Shown piece by piece: positions 48,938-58,324 of a DNA stretch of 64,000 nt. Every line of letters begins with the position of its first letter. Within the stretch, counting starts at the first letter, position 1. The notes under the pieces are model-generated. The model searched no databases and had not been told where the DNA came from. It saw only the letters and a list, made by a program, of their open reading frames with translations. Both the position numbers and the translations under genes were made by a program. Source of the stretch: Pseudomonas crudilactis (GTDB lineage: Bacteria > Pseudomonadota > Gammaproteobacteria > Pseudomonadales > Pseudomonadaceae); the NCBI RefSeq assembly GCF_013433315.1, contig NZ_WXVV01000025.1:1-64000 (forward strand), written 5' to 3'.

Positions 48938-49414
48938 TTATTTTGCGAAACGGCGGGCGATCAGATGATCAATCGATAACTTGCCCGGCCCGGTCGTCAT
49001 CAGGTACAGCAACACCGCTGCCCACGTGCCGTGAGTCGGATACGCATCCGGATACACAAACAGTTGAATAGTCAGCGTCATGCCCAACAGCGCCAGTGCC
49101 GAAAACCGCGTGGCGAAGCCGATCAGAATCATCAGCGGGAAAAAATGCTCGGCAAAAGCGGCCATGTGCGCGGCAATCTCTGGCGACAGCAGCGGCACGT
49201 GGTATTCGCTTTTGAACAGTGGAATGGTCGAGTCGGCCAAGCGCGGCCAGCCAGGTTGAAAGGTGCCATCGATCAGGTCGATGGCCAGCCCTTCGACCTT
49301 GGTCTGCCCGGACTTCCAGAACACCGCTGCAATCGAGAAACGTGCAATGAAGGCGATCAGGCTGTGGGGAATTTTCTCCAGCAGCGCGATGGCGCGGGTG
49401 ATGAGCGTTTTCAT
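48938..49414 (-). CDS. DoxX-like membrane protein of the bufferin operon
   Basis: The 158-residue protein has four hydrophobic helices, with PHSLIAFIARFSIAAVFWKS in the first half. DoxX-family proteins recur at the end of DUF2282-DUF692-DUF2063 operons. Its role there is thought to be redox or maturation support, but is not settled. Its start overlaps bufC by 4 nt. It is the last gene of the operon. Confidence 0.85.
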   Translation of the reverse strand: MKTLITRAIALLEKIPHSLIAFIARFSIAAVFWKSGQTKVEGLAIDLIDGTFQPGWPRLADSTIPLFKSEYHVPLLSPEIAAHMAAFAEHFFPLMILIGFATRFSALALLGMTLTIQLFVYPDAYPTHGTWAAVLLYLMTTGPGKLSIDHLIARRFAK

Positions 49415-50169
49415 GGCAGTTCCTTGTTATGCAAGTGGGTGATGGCGTTGTGCGCGATCAGCAGGCCGAGGGTGCGCCCAAGATCGAATTCAGGACTGTT
49501 TTCGGCCGCTGCCAATAGCGGTTGGCCGTCGATCAGGTGGCGGATAAACATGCTGGCGCCGGGCTCAAGGGCGAACACTTCGACGTCCAGACCATTGCGC
49601 AAAACCAGAGCGTGTTGCCGCCGATTGATCTCGATGCCTTCCAGCGTTGCGTTCTGTTGATGCACTGCCCAGATCGCGACCACGGCATAGGCCGAATCGA
49701 GCAAGTGCAGCGATGGATGAAGTGCCAGGCAGAGTTCGCTCAAAGTATGAGGGCAGGCCAGCGCTGCGGTGATTTGCTCCGGTCGCACCGGTTCGGCATC
49801 GGCGGCGTGATAGGCCTGTGTGCGCAGGTGCTCAAGGCGCGCGACATCGGCCAGATAAGGCACGCTGGAGGCCGGCTCGAAGACGCCGATGAAATCCGCG
49901 AACGTTTCGCCATAGCCGCTCATCAACTGACTTTGTGGCGGCTGCTGCTGGACGAAAATGGCCGCCATCGCGCGGAAAAACTCCTCGCCGACCAACTGGA
50001 CGACCACCGGATAGCTGTCGGCCAACGCGTTGATCAATGAGCTCTGTACGTTGTTGCGATACACCGAAAAACGGCTCGCGGGATCTGCACCGTTGGGGCT
50101 GCAGAGGCCATCGGGGCAGGGCAGTCGCACATCGAGCAGCGCAGCGCTGAACGCTGCTTGAGTACTCAT
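49411..50169 (-). CDS. bufC: BufC-like partner protein (DUF2063)
   Basis: This 252-residue protein has the N-terminal DUF2063 domain (RFSVYRNNVQSSLINALADS, about 30-60). In the bufferin literature BufC helps the multinuclear iron oxidase BufB modify the precursor peptide, probably as a substrate-binding partner. It overlaps bufB by 4 nt upstream and the DoxX gene by 4 nt downstream, a tightly coupled operon. Confidence 0.87.
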   Translation of the reverse strand: MSTQAAFSAALLDVRLPCPDGLCSPNGADPASRFSVYRNNVQSSLINALADSYPVVVQLVGEEFFRAMAAIFVQQQPPQSQLMSGYGETFADFIGVFEPASSVPYLADVARLEHLRTQAYHAADAEPVRPEQITAALACPHTLSELCLALHPSLHLLDSAYAVVAIWAVHQQNATLEGIEINRRQHALVLRNGLDVEVFALEPGASMFIRHLIDGQPLLAAAENSPEFDLGRTLGLLIAHNAITHLHNKELP

Positions 50170-51053
50170 GACTGACTCCCGGCGCCCATCAGCAACGCAT
50201 CGGCGTGCTGGGCTTCGGCCAGTAACACCTCGAATGAAGGCACCTGATTGTCGCGTTCGATCAGCGTCGCTATCGGGCCGATGTGCTGCAGTACTTGCCG
50301 GTACAAACTCCAGACGGCTTGATCGATGGGCGCGCCGTGATCGTCGATCAACAAGCGGTCACCGAGGCTGTCGCAGTCTTCGGCAAACCCGGCCAGATGA
50401 ATTTCTCCAACCGCGTGCAGCGGCAGGGCATCGAGATACGCCAGCGGATCACGCTGATGGTTCACACAGGAAACGTAGACATTATTGACGTCCAGCAACA
50501 GACCACAGCCGCTGCGGCGCACGACCTCTGCGATGAAGTCTGCTTCGTCGATGGTCGAGTGCTGAAACGCCAGATAGGTTGCCGGATTCTCCAGCAGCAT
50601 GGGGCGCTGGAGGCTGTTTTGCACCTGGTCGATATGCTCACAGACGCGGTTCAGCGTCGGCGTGTCATAAGCCAGCGGCAGCAGATCATTGAGAAACACC
50701 GGGCCATGGCTCGACCAGGCCAGGTGTTCGGAAAAGGAGTGTGGTTGATAGCGCTCGATCAGCTCGGCAAGGCGCTTGAGATGCTGTTGATCCAGCGGCC
50801 CTTCAGCACCGATGGACAAACCAACACCGTGTAGCGACAGCGGATACTGTTCGCGGATCAAACCGAGAAAATGATGAAACGGACCGCCGTCGACCATGTA
50901 GTTTTCGGCGTGGACTTCGAAGAAACCGATGTCCGGTCGGGAATCGAGCACTTCACGAAAGTGCCCGGTCTTGAGCCCCAGCCCGGCACGGGGCGCAAGC
51001 CCAGTGAGGGCTGCCTGAGTGCAGGAGGGGGCATGGTCATTGATTGTGAGCAT
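50166..51053 (-). CDS. bufB: BufB multinuclear iron-dependent oxidative enzyme (DUF692/MNIO)
   Basis: The 295-residue TIM-barrel enzyme (from MLTINDHAP; an in-frame GTG lies 9 nt upstream) has conserved metal-binding motifs: FFEVHAENYMVDGG (48-61), HGVGLSIG, FSEHLAWS, MLLENPATY, LLLDVNNVYVSC, GEIHLAGF and the late ERDNQVP. Such enzymes hold two or three iron ions and turn cysteines of the BufA precursor into thiooxazole groups. The start comes 26 nt after the bufA stop. Confidence 0.92.
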   Translation of the reverse strand: MLTINDHAPSCTQAALTGLAPRAGLGLKTGHFREVLDSRPDIGFFEVHAENYMVDGGPFHHFLGLIREQYPLSLHGVGLSIGAEGPLDQQHLKRLAELIERYQPHSFSEHLAWSSHGPVFLNDLLPLAYDTPTLNRVCEHIDQVQNSLQRPMLLENPATYLAFQHSTIDEADFIAEVVRRSGCGLLLDVNNVYVSCVNHQRDPLAYLDALPLHAVGEIHLAGFAEDCDSLGDRLLIDDHGAPIDQAVWSLYRQVLQHIGPIATLIERDNQVPSFEVLLAEAQHADALLMGAGSQS

Positions 51054-51078
51054 GATCGTCACTCAGGCAGACCAACGA

Positions 51079-51384
51079 TCAGGACTTGGCTTTGAAGGCT
51101 TCCATCTGACCGAAACCGGTCGGCGAGGTTTTGCTTTCAGTGGTGGCGCAGGTGCCTTTCGGAACGAGTTTCCAGGCGTTGGCCTGGTAGTCCATTTTCG
51201 CTGTGCCGGCACAGGTGGTGCCTGCGCCTGCTGCGCAATCGTTGTGACCTTTCATGGCCACGCCGAAGCATTTTTCCATGTCGGCGTCTGCGGCATGGGC
51301 GGTCGATACAGCGGCCATGCTCAGGGCAGAGCCGAGGGCCAGAACCAGGGCGGTGGCGGACAGGGTGCGGGTGGTAGCAGTCAT
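51079..51384 (-). CDS. bufA: BufA-type bufferin precursor (DUF2282)
   Basis: This 101-residue precursor has a long Sec signal peptide (ending VSTAHA, about residue 31). The mature part holds four cysteines, C39 (EKCFGVAMKGHNDC), C50, C58 and C79, the hallmark of the DUF2282 bufferins. The matured peptide chelates copper in the periplasm and protects against copper excess, according to recent work on this family. It leads the bufABC-doxX operon. Copper induction is inferred; no operator was identified. Confidence 0.92.
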   Translation of the reverse strand: MTATTRTLSATALVLALGSALSMAAVSTAHAADADMEKCFGVAMKGHNDCAAGAGTTCAGTAKMDYQANAWKLVPKGTCATTESKTSPTGFGQMEAFKAKS

Positions 51385-51598
51385 GGTGTTTCTCCAGTCT
51401 TGGTCAGGGTTTTTACAAGCGGTTTGTGCTTGCTTACCCCACTAGAGAAAGCTCATGGCGATGCGTTACAGCCCCGCCAAATCTTTTTCAGAAAAAACGC
51501 ACATCAGCACCTGCACAGTTTCATGCGTGCTGGCGGGCGTGTTCTATAGTCAACTCGAAGGCCCCTTTGCCCGGGCCGATTTACCAGGACGGTATCTC

Positions 51599-52990
51599 AT
51601 GAAAAAGGATCGCTCGACTTCACCTGTGCTATCGCGCCGGATCTCATTTTTTGTCCTGGCCTGCACATTCCCTTTGTGGTTCGGTTCGGTGTCCGCTCAG
51701 ACAATCTCCGACCCGCAGGACACCCTCAAACGCATCAACCTCAACTACAACACCCTCAAGGATGCCTGCCAGGAACCCGACACCGGTGCTGCACGCGGCC
51801 TCTACTATTGCAGCGGTGTGACCTTGCGCATGGTCAACGACGGGCCCTTCAATCCTTGGGATTACAGCCCGTACGCGATCAAGATTGGCGCGACTTCCTA
51901 CTCGTGGATCCGCAAGGATCTGAGCACGCGCATCCTCATTCACCCGGCCGGTTTCATTCTGCGCACGCCCACCGATGCGGCGGCTATGAAGCTGCCAGTC
52001 AAGGAGCAGGGCTTCACCTGCATCTACGCCTTCGATGGCGGCACCGGGCCTGAACGTAAATGGTATGGCTGCGGCTTTTTCGACAGCCGCGAACCGCCGC
52101 GTGCGGCTCAGGGCACCATGAACAACCGCAATGCCGCGCTGGCTTACGGCACCTGCGCCGAAGCCGGGGTCAGCACCGCCGAGCAGTGGACACAGAAATA
52201 CACCGGGCTGATGAAAGGGCCGATCCAGTACGGCCAATGCTCGTGGAACGCGGAAAAACCCAGCGACTGGAAGGCGATGATCCGGGTCCACGAATCACGG
52301 CCGAACACCACCAACAAGGATCCCTTTGCCTTCAGCGCGCAGGTCAACGAGTTCATGTTGAAAAACGCTACGGCGAGCAACGATGGCAGCGAAAACATGA
52401 AGTACATCGATGCCTTTATCTACAACGTCAACAGCACGCAGAACTTCGCCACGCGCGGAGATCAGGCGCCCCCGAAACCGGAAAATGGCCTCAACAGCGC
52501 ACGCAACTTTCAGAAGAAACTCCACGCCCAAGGCTACAGCGTGCCGATCCTGCGACTGGACTTCACCAAGCCGCCCGAGCAGCGTTTCAGCTACGTGGCG
52601 GCTGATCAGGCGATCGAGCCAATGATGGTCGGCGGCGTACAGCCGACGCCCGTTGTGCTCGCGCCCAACTACATCGCCTCGGCCAATTGGATCAAGCGTT
52701 ACGACCCCGGCACGCGCAAGGATGAGTGGAGCTTGAGCGTGGTGCCCACAGCGGCAGGGCGTGCCTTGCCCAACGCGCAACTCGGAGTTTTTTACGACCA
52801 GTTGTTCGCCCTCAAAGGGGCCGACAGCAACTGGCGCGACAACGAAAGATCCGTCGGCAGCATGCGTCAGCAATTGAGCTGCGTTCTGGTCAATTACCGC
52901 GCCAAGACGCCATGGAATCTCGAGCCGTTTCGCCCGGCTCTGTCGGACAGCGAGACTCGGGCAGCAGGTTGTAATCCGGTCCCGCGTTGA
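51599..52990 (+). CDS. Secreted protein, paralogue 1 (halovibrin-like candidate)
   Basis: The start at 51599 (MKKDRSTSPV) gives 463 residues, with a signal peptide about 12-34 (SFFVLACTFPLWFGSVSAQ). There are many Cys and Trp residues. It shares several blocks with the following gene: EWSLSVVPTAAGRA, a SVGSMRQQLSC run and WNLEPFRP...CNP near the C-terminus. The pair resembles secreted proteins I recall as annotated halovibrin (HvnA-like) in Pseudomonas; the enzymatic activity is not shown here. It is followed after 33 nt by the paralogue on the same strand. Confidence 0.75.
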   Translation: MKKDRSTSPVLSRRISFFVLACTFPLWFGSVSAQTISDPQDTLKRINLNYNTLKDACQEPDTGAARGLYYCSGVTLRMVNDGPFNPWDYSPYAIKIGATSYSWIRKDLSTRILIHPAGFILRTPTDAAAMKLPVKEQGFTCIYAFDGGTGPERKWYGCGFFDSREPPRAAQGTMNNRNAALAYGTCAEAGVSTAEQWTQKYTGLMKGPIQYGQCSWNAEKPSDWKAMIRVHESRPNTTNKDPFAFSAQVNEFMLKNATASNDGSENMKYIDAFIYNVNSTQNFATRGDQAPPKPENGLNSARNFQKKLHAQGYSVPILRLDFTKPPEQRFSYVAADQAIEPMMVGGVQPTPVVLAPNYIASANWIKRYDPGTRKDEWSLSVVPTAAGRALPNAQLGVFYDQLFALKGADSNWRDNERSVGSMRQQLSCVLVNYRAKTPWNLEPFRPALSDSETRAAGCNPVPR

Positions 52991-53023
52991 AGGTGTGTTT
53001 GGCTAATCAAGGAGATGCAAGCC

Positions 53024-54262
53024 ATGAAAAAACGGTTGAACAGGATCGCTCCATTGCTGATGTTGCCATTATTGGTGCAGGCAAGCTGGGCCAGTGCCGA
53101 ATCATGCGAGGAGACGCTGAAAAAGGTCGAAACGTTGTACAACAAGACCGTCGACAGTTGCGGGCAGGACCCCGCGTCAGACTGTTCCGGGCTGCTGGTG
53201 CGGGGCACGCACCGGGCGGACCCGGCGAAGGGGCAGAAATGGGATGTGTGGAATCCCAGCCCGAAAGCCGTGGAGCTCGGAACATTTGCCGCCTCGTATA
53301 TGCGCGCCGATGGCATCAGCTATGAAGACCCCGGCATGAGCACGCAGAACGGTTATCTGATTACACCAAGGGATCTGATTCGCGATCCCGAGACGCCGGT
53401 GCACGTGTACTGCGCCTTTCCCAATGACGCCTGGACCGACTATCGCAATGACCGGGGTTGTGGCGACAACAAAAACACTGCGCCGGCCGAAGCCGTTTGC
53501 CAGGCGATGAAACCACCGATCGCCACGCCGAATGCCTGGGTTGCGCACTTCACCCAATTCAACAACAACCGGCAGCAGGATCAGTTGCAGTGCGGCTTCA
53601 ATATGCGCAATCCGATGAGCAGCAAGGAACGGGTCGATGCTTTTCGCAACTTCATGGGCGCGCGCAAGGTCATCAACAGTCGCGAGTTTCAAACCCAGAC
53701 CGAGCTGCGTCTGGGCAATCCGAAAACCGACGAACTGCCGATTCTGGCGTTTTTCTACAGTGACCAGCGTGGCTTGAACGATGCCATGGCCAACCAGCGC
53801 GACTACAAGGCCAAGACCGGCAAGGACCGCAACATCATCAAGATCGACTTCCCGAAAACGCCGGTCGCCAAGGCCAGCTTCTCGTGCATCCAGACCGCGA
53901 CGCCAGCGGCGCCGCAGTTCTGTGAGAAGTACATCGAGTCGAGCACCTGGGTACAACGCCCCGATCCGAAACTGGGGCCGAACACCTGGTCGCTCTCGGT
54001 GGTGCCGACCGCGTGCGGGCGTGCGATCAAGGATGACCAGACCGACCGGATGTTTGCCGAGTTGTACAACAAGCACAAAGACGATCAGCAGTGGCGGCAG
54101 TACAGCGTCAATGGTGGGTCGTTGCGGCGGCAGATGGTCTGCCACCTCGCGGCTACCTATGACGGTAAGCCTGTGCGCAACAAGCCGGAGTGGAACCTTG
54201 AGCCGGCGCGTCCGTATGTCGATCAGGCGACTGCGGTAGCGCAGCACTGCAATCCGTACTAA
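53024..54262 (+). CDS. Secreted protein, paralogue 2 (halovibrin-like candidate)
   Basis: The ATG at 53024 has GGAG 9 nt upstream; an earlier ATG (53015) is too close to it. The 412-residue precursor has a signal peptide (MKKRLNRIAPLLMLPLLVQA-SWASAE). The body shares NTWSLSVVPTACGRA, GSLRRQMVCHLA and WNLEPARP with its upstream neighbour, and ends HCNPY. Cysteine-rich segments suggest disulfide bonds in a secreted protein. A role in NAD/ADP-ribose chemistry would follow if the halovibrin link were right. Confidence 0.75.
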   Translation: MKKRLNRIAPLLMLPLLVQASWASAESCEETLKKVETLYNKTVDSCGQDPASDCSGLLVRGTHRADPAKGQKWDVWNPSPKAVELGTFAASYMRADGISYEDPGMSTQNGYLITPRDLIRDPETPVHVYCAFPNDAWTDYRNDRGCGDNKNTAPAEAVCQAMKPPIATPNAWVAHFTQFNNNRQQDQLQCGFNMRNPMSSKERVDAFRNFMGARKVINSREFQTQTELRLGNPKTDELPILAFFYSDQRGLNDAMANQRDYKAKTGKDRNIIKIDFPKTPVAKASFSCIQTATPAAPQFCEKYIESSTWVQRPDPKLGPNTWSLSVVPTACGRAIKDDQTDRMFAELYNKHKDDQQWRQYSVNGGSLRRQMVCHLAATYDGKPVRNKPEWNLEPARPYVDQATAVAQHCNPY

Positions 54263-54280
54263 GCGGTTGCTACAACTCTC

Positions 54281-54377
54281 CCCTGTGGGAGCGAGCCTGC
54301 TCGCGAAAGCGGTGTGTCATTCAGCAAATGTGCTGACTGATACTCCCTCTTCGCGAGCAAGCTCGCTCCCACAGGGG
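54281..54377. repeat. REP pair
   Basis: CCCTGTGGGAGCGAGCCTGC (54281-54300) is inverted at about 54349-54375 (CTTCGCGAGCAAGCTCGCTC). It sits between converging operons, ahead of the bra terminator. Confidence 0.85.
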
Positions 54378-54406
54378 AATTGTGGTGAATGCAGGATTGG
54401 TGGATG

Positions 54407-54436
54407 AAAAAAAAACGGCCCGAAGGCCGTTTTTTG
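54407..54436. terminator. Terminator of the braDEFG operon
   Basis: The stem AAACGGCC/GGCCGTTT with flanking A- and T-runs of six or more bases ends 15 nt from the braG stop. It can stop the minus-strand operon and also the plus-strand secreted-protein genes. Confidence 0.88.
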
Positions 54437-54450
54437 TTGGGTGAAATGCA

Positions 54451-55152
54451 TCAACCGCCGAGGTACGCCTCGCGTACTTTCGGGTCGGTCAGCAGCGCTT
54501 CACCGGTGCCTTGCATGACCACGCGGCCGTTTTCCAGTACGTAGGCGCGGTCGGCGATTTTCAGCGCCTGGTTGGCGTTCTGCTCGACCAGGAACACCGT
54601 CACACCGTCCTTGCGCAGCATTTCGATGATGTCGAAGATCTGCTGGATGATGATCGGTGCCAGGCCCAGCGACGGCTCGTCGAGCAGCAGCAGTTTCGGC
54701 TTGCTCATCAGCGCACGACCGATGGCGAGCATTTGCTGTTCGCCGCCGGACATGGTGCCGCCGCGCTGGTTGAAGCGTTCTTTCAGGCGTGGGAAGAGGC
54801 CGAGGACCTTGTCCATTTGCTCCTGATAGTCGCCCTTGTCGGTGAAGAAGCCGCCCATGGAGAGGTTTTCTTCAACGGTCAGACGGGCGAATACCCGACG
54901 ACCTTCCGGCACCACCGCGATGCTCTTGCGCATGATCTGCGACGAGTCCTGGCCGACCAGTTCCTCACCCATGTAGCGGATGCTGCCGCTGTGCGCCTGC
55001 GGCGAACCGCAGAGCGTCATCAGCAGCGTGGACTTGCCGGCACCGTTGGCGCCGATCAGCGTGACGATCTCGCCCTGACGGACTTCGACGTTGACGCTGT
55101 GCAAGGCCTGGATCTTGCCGTAGAAAGTGGAAACGTTTTCGAACTGCAGCAT
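54451..55152 (-). CDS. braG: Branched-chain amino acid ABC transporter ATPase (LivF/BraG)
   Basis: The 233-residue ATPase has Walker A GANGAGKST (about residues 34-42), the signature LSMG...SGGEQQM and Walker B LLLLDEPSLGLAP. It is the last of four genes encoding the inner-membrane part of the leucine/isoleucine/valine importer. It abuts braF directly (55152/55153). Confidence 0.94.
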   Translation of the reverse strand: MLQFENVSTFYGKIQALHSVNVEVRQGEIVTLIGANGAGKSTLLMTLCGSPQAHSGSIRYMGEELVGQDSSQIMRKSIAVVPEGRRVFARLTVEENLSMGGFFTDKGDYQEQMDKVLGLFPRLKERFNQRGGTMSGGEQQMLAIGRALMSKPKLLLLDEPSLGLAPIIIQQIFDIIEMLRKDGVTVFLVEQNANQALKIADRAYVLENGRVVMQGTGEALLTDPKVREAYLGG

Positions 55153-55920
55153 TTACGCTTCCCCCAGGTAGGCTTTGATCACTTCAGGATTGTCGCGGAT
55201 CTGTTCCGGCGTGCCGTCAGCCAGAGGCGTGCCCTGGTTGATCACGACGATGTGGTCGGAAATGCTCATGACCAGTTTCATGTCGTGTTCGATCAACAGC
55301 ACGGTGACGTTGTGCTCTTCACGCAGCACGCTGATCAGCGCCTTGAGGTCTTCGGTTTCCTTCGGGTTCAGACCGGCCGCCGGTTCGTCGAGCATGAGGA
55401 TCCGCGGACGGGTCATCATGCAGCGAGCGATTTCCAGACGTCGTTGCTGACCGTAGGCCAGGGTGCCCGCAGTACGATTGGCGAACTCTTTGAGGTTGAC
55501 CTTTTCCAGCCAGTATTCGGCAAACTCCATGGCCTCGCGTTCGCTTTTGCGGAACGCCGGGGTCTTGAACAGGCCGGACAGGAAGTTGGTGTTGAGGTGA
55601 CGGTGCTGGGCGATCAGCAGGTTCTCGACCGCCGTCATGTCCTTGAACAGGCGCACGTTCTGGAAGGTACGCACCACGCCTTTGAGGGCGATCTTGTGGC
55701 CCGGCAGGCCCTGGATCGGTTCGCCATCGAGCAGGATGCTGCCACCGCTGGGCTGATAGAAGCCGGTCAGGCAATTGAACACGGTGGTCTTGCCCGCGCC
55801 GTTCGGCCCGATCAGTGCAACCACCTGTTTCTCTTTGACGGTCAGGGCCACGCCGTTGACCGCAAGCAAACCGCCGAAGCGCATGCTCAGGTTCTCAACT
55901 TTCAAGATCTCGCGGCTCAT
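55153..55920 (-). CDS. braF: Branched-chain amino acid ABC transporter ATPase (LivG/BraF)
   Basis: This 255-residue ATPase has Walker A GPNGAGKTT, the ABC signature LAYGQQRRLEIARCM and Walker B MLDEPAAGLNPKETEDL, the last typical of LivG. Its start overlaps the stop of braE by 4 nt. It pairs with BraG to drive the two permeases. Confidence 0.94.
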   Translation of the reverse strand: MSREILKVENLSMRFGGLLAVNGVALTVKEKQVVALIGPNGAGKTTVFNCLTGFYQPSGGSILLDGEPIQGLPGHKIALKGVVRTFQNVRLFKDMTAVENLLIAQHRHLNTNFLSGLFKTPAFRKSEREAMEFAEYWLEKVNLKEFANRTAGTLAYGQQRRLEIARCMMTRPRILMLDEPAAGLNPKETEDLKALISVLREEHNVTVLLIEHDMKLVMSISDHIVVINQGTPLADGTPEQIRDNPEVIKAYLGEA

Positions 55921-57173
55921 TTTCGCAACTCCATGTGTGGGCGTTGCATCGGCAGCAGACCTTGTGGACGCCAGATCATCATCAACACCATCAGCGCACC
56001 GAACATCAACATGCGGTACTCGCTGAACTCACGCATCATTTCCGGCAACAGGATCATCACCACGGCGGCCAGGATCACACCCAGCTGCGAGCCCATGCCA
56101 CCCAGCACCACAATGGCGAGGATGATTGCCGACTCGATGAAGGTGAACGATTCCGGCGTCACCAGACCCTGACGCGCAGCGAAGAAGCTACCGGCGAAAC
56201 CGGCGAATGCAGCGCCGAGGGTGAAGGCGGAAAGCTTGATGATCGTCGGATTCAGACCCAGCGCACGGCAAGCGATTTCGTCTTCACGCAGCGCTTCCCA
56301 GGCACGGCCGATCGGCATGCGCAGCAGGCGGTTGATGACGAACAGTGCCGCCAGCGCCAGCAACAGCGCAACCAGGTAGAGGAAAATTACCTTGTTGATC
56401 GAGTTGTATTGCAGGCCGAAATACTCGTGGAAGGTTTGCATGCCTTCCGCAGCCTTGCGTTCGAAGGTCAGACCGAAGAACGTCGGCTTCTCGATGTTGC
56501 TGATGCCGTTCGGACCGCCAGTGATGTCGGTCAGGTTACGCAGGAACAGACGGATGATCTCGCCGAAGCCGAGGGTCACGATCGCCAGATAGTCACCGCG
56601 CAAACGCAACACCGGGAAGCCCAGCAGGAAACCGAACGTCGCCGCCATCAGACCGGCAATCGGCAGGCAGATCCAGAAGCTCAGACCGTAGTAGTGCGAC
56701 AGCAGCGCGTAGCTGTAGGCGCCGACGGCGTAGAAGCCGACGTAACCGAGATCGAGCAGACCGGCCAGACCAACGACGATGTTCAGACCGAGGCCGAGCA
56801 TCACGTAGATCAGGATCAGCGTGGCGATGTCCACCGCACCACGGGAGCCGAAGAACGGCCACACCAGCGCCACCAGAATCAGCGCAATGATGAAATAGCG
56901 CTGGGTGGTTGGCAGAGTGAGGAAGTTGCTCGCCTTGGCCGGAATCAGCGGCAGCCCCGGCGACGCACGCCAGGCCTTGCTGATCTGCTGGTTGAACAGC
57001 ACGCGCAGGAACATCAGCACCGAGCAGATGGCGATGGTCGCCAGCACGGTCGGGCTGGTGTTGTGCACTTCCAGGTTGATGCCGACGATGGTCAGTTTCA
57101 AACCGAGTACCGGGTAGGCCACGGCCCACACCAGCAAGGCACTGAACAGTGCCTGTTTAAGATTCCTAGTCAT
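55917..57173 (-). CDS. braE: Branched-chain amino acid ABC transporter permease (LivM/BraE)
   Basis: The 418-residue permease has about ten hydrophobic helices. An N-terminal extension of about 90 residues carries two helices before the LivM core. The coupling segment is GRAWEALREDEIACRALGLN. It overlaps braD and braF by 4 nt each. Confidence 0.93.
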   Translation of the reverse strand: MTRNLKQALFSALLVWAVAYPVLGLKLTIVGINLEVHNTSPTVLATIAICSVLMFLRVLFNQQISKAWRASPGLPLIPAKASNFLTLPTTQRYFIIALILVALVWPFFGSRGAVDIATLILIYVMLGLGLNIVVGLAGLLDLGYVGFYAVGAYSYALLSHYYGLSFWICLPIAGLMAATFGFLLGFPVLRLRGDYLAIVTLGFGEIIRLFLRNLTDITGGPNGISNIEKPTFFGLTFERKAAEGMQTFHEYFGLQYNSINKVIFLYLVALLLALAALFVINRLLRMPIGRAWEALREDEIACRALGLNPTIIKLSAFTLGAAFAGFAGSFFAARQGLVTPESFTFIESAIILAIVVLGGMGSQLGVILAAVVMILLPEMMREFSEYRMLMFGALMVLMMIWRPQGLLPMQRPHMELRK

Positions 57174-58093
57174 ACTTTCTCAACCTCCGGACGGCCCAGA
57201 ATGCCGGTCGGACGGAACAACAGCACCAGAACCAACAAGCCGAATGCCACGACGTCCTTGTACTGGTCGCCGAAGATATCGGCACCAAAGGCTTCCGCCA
57301 CCCCAAGCACCAACCCGCCGAGCATGGCGCCGGGGATGCTGCCGATGCCGCCGAGTACTGCTGCGGTGAAGGCTTTGAGGCCGACGAGGAAACCGGCGTT
57401 CGGGTTGATCACCCCGTATTGCATGCTCAACAGCACAGCCGCAACGGCTGCCAGCGCGGCACCAATGACGAAGGTCAGGGCGATGATGTTGTTGGTGTTG
57501 ATGCCGAGCAGGTTGGCCATCTTGATGTCTTCGGCGCAGGCGCGGCAGGCGCGACCCAGGCGAGAGCGGGAGATGAACAGCGTCAGGCCGAGCATGGCGA
57601 TCAGGGTCACCACGAACACCACGATCTGCATGTAGGAAATCAGCACTTCTTGTGCGCCACCTGGGCCGAAGGCAATGTTGCCCGGAATCAGGTTGGGGAT
57701 AGCTTTGTCCTTGGAGTCTTGCGCCAGCAGAACCGTGTTCTGCAGGAAGATCGACATACCGATCGCGGAAATCAGCGGGATCAGACGGTTGCTGCCGCGC
57801 AGGGGGCGGTAGGCGATCCGTTCGATGCTGTAACCGTAGGAACTGGTGACGACGATGCTGGCGATAAACGCCGCAGTCATCAACAGCGGGACACTGTCGA
57901 GTCCCATCATGGTCAAACCGGCGATGGCGATGAACGCCACGTAGGAGCCAATCATGTACACCTCGCCGTGGGCGAAGTTGATCATTCCAATGATGCCGTA
58001 GACCATCGTGTAGCCGATGGCGATCAAGGCATACATGCTGCCAACGTTCAGGCCGTTAACCAGCTGTTGGAAGAAGTGATAGATGTCAGGCAT
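57170..58093 (-). CDS. braD: Branched-chain amino acid ABC transporter permease (LivH/BraD)
   Basis: The 307-residue permease begins GLNVGSMYALIAIGYTMVYG, the highly conserved LivH opening, and has eight hydrophobic helices. The coupling loop reads GRACRACAEDIKMANLLGIN. It is the first gene after the intergenic terminator that follows braC, so its level is lower than that of the binding protein. Confidence 0.94.
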   Translation of the reverse strand: MPDIYHFFQQLVNGLNVGSMYALIAIGYTMVYGIIGMINFAHGEVYMIGSYVAFIAIAGLTMMGLDSVPLLMTAAFIASIVVTSSYGYSIERIAYRPLRGSNRLIPLISAIGMSIFLQNTVLLAQDSKDKAIPNLIPGNIAFGPGGAQEVLISYMQIVVFVVTLIAMLGLTLFISRSRLGRACRACAEDIKMANLLGINTNNIIALTFVIGAALAAVAAVLLSMQYGVINPNAGFLVGLKAFTAAVLGGIGSIPGAMLGGLVLGVAEAFGADIFGDQYKDVVAFGLLVLVLLFRPTGILGRPEVEKV

Positions 58094-58274
58094 TACAGCG
58101 CTCCTAAAAACCTGATACGCATTTCACTGGTGGAGTCATTTTCCCGCCCGGCCCCGTGGATCTTTATCCACTTCGAATCCGGGTTTTGCCAGCGAACCGC
58201 TGATGACGGTTTTGAGATTTTCAGGTGGGGAGACTGGCGGATCACGCCAGCGCGGCCCAATACATTCGTAAAAC

Positions 58275-58300
58275 AAAGCCCACGGCACGCCGTGGGCTTT
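58275..58300 (-). terminator. Partial terminator between braC and braD
   Basis: The 11-bp stem AAAGCCCACGG/CCGTGGGCTTT with a 4-nt loop starts 25 nt after the braC stop (minus strand) and is followed by TTTGTTTTA. It would let braC be made in excess over the permease genes, as is common for binding proteins. Confidence 0.85.
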
Positions 58301-58324
58301 ATTGGCAGTCAGTCAGGCAGCGCC

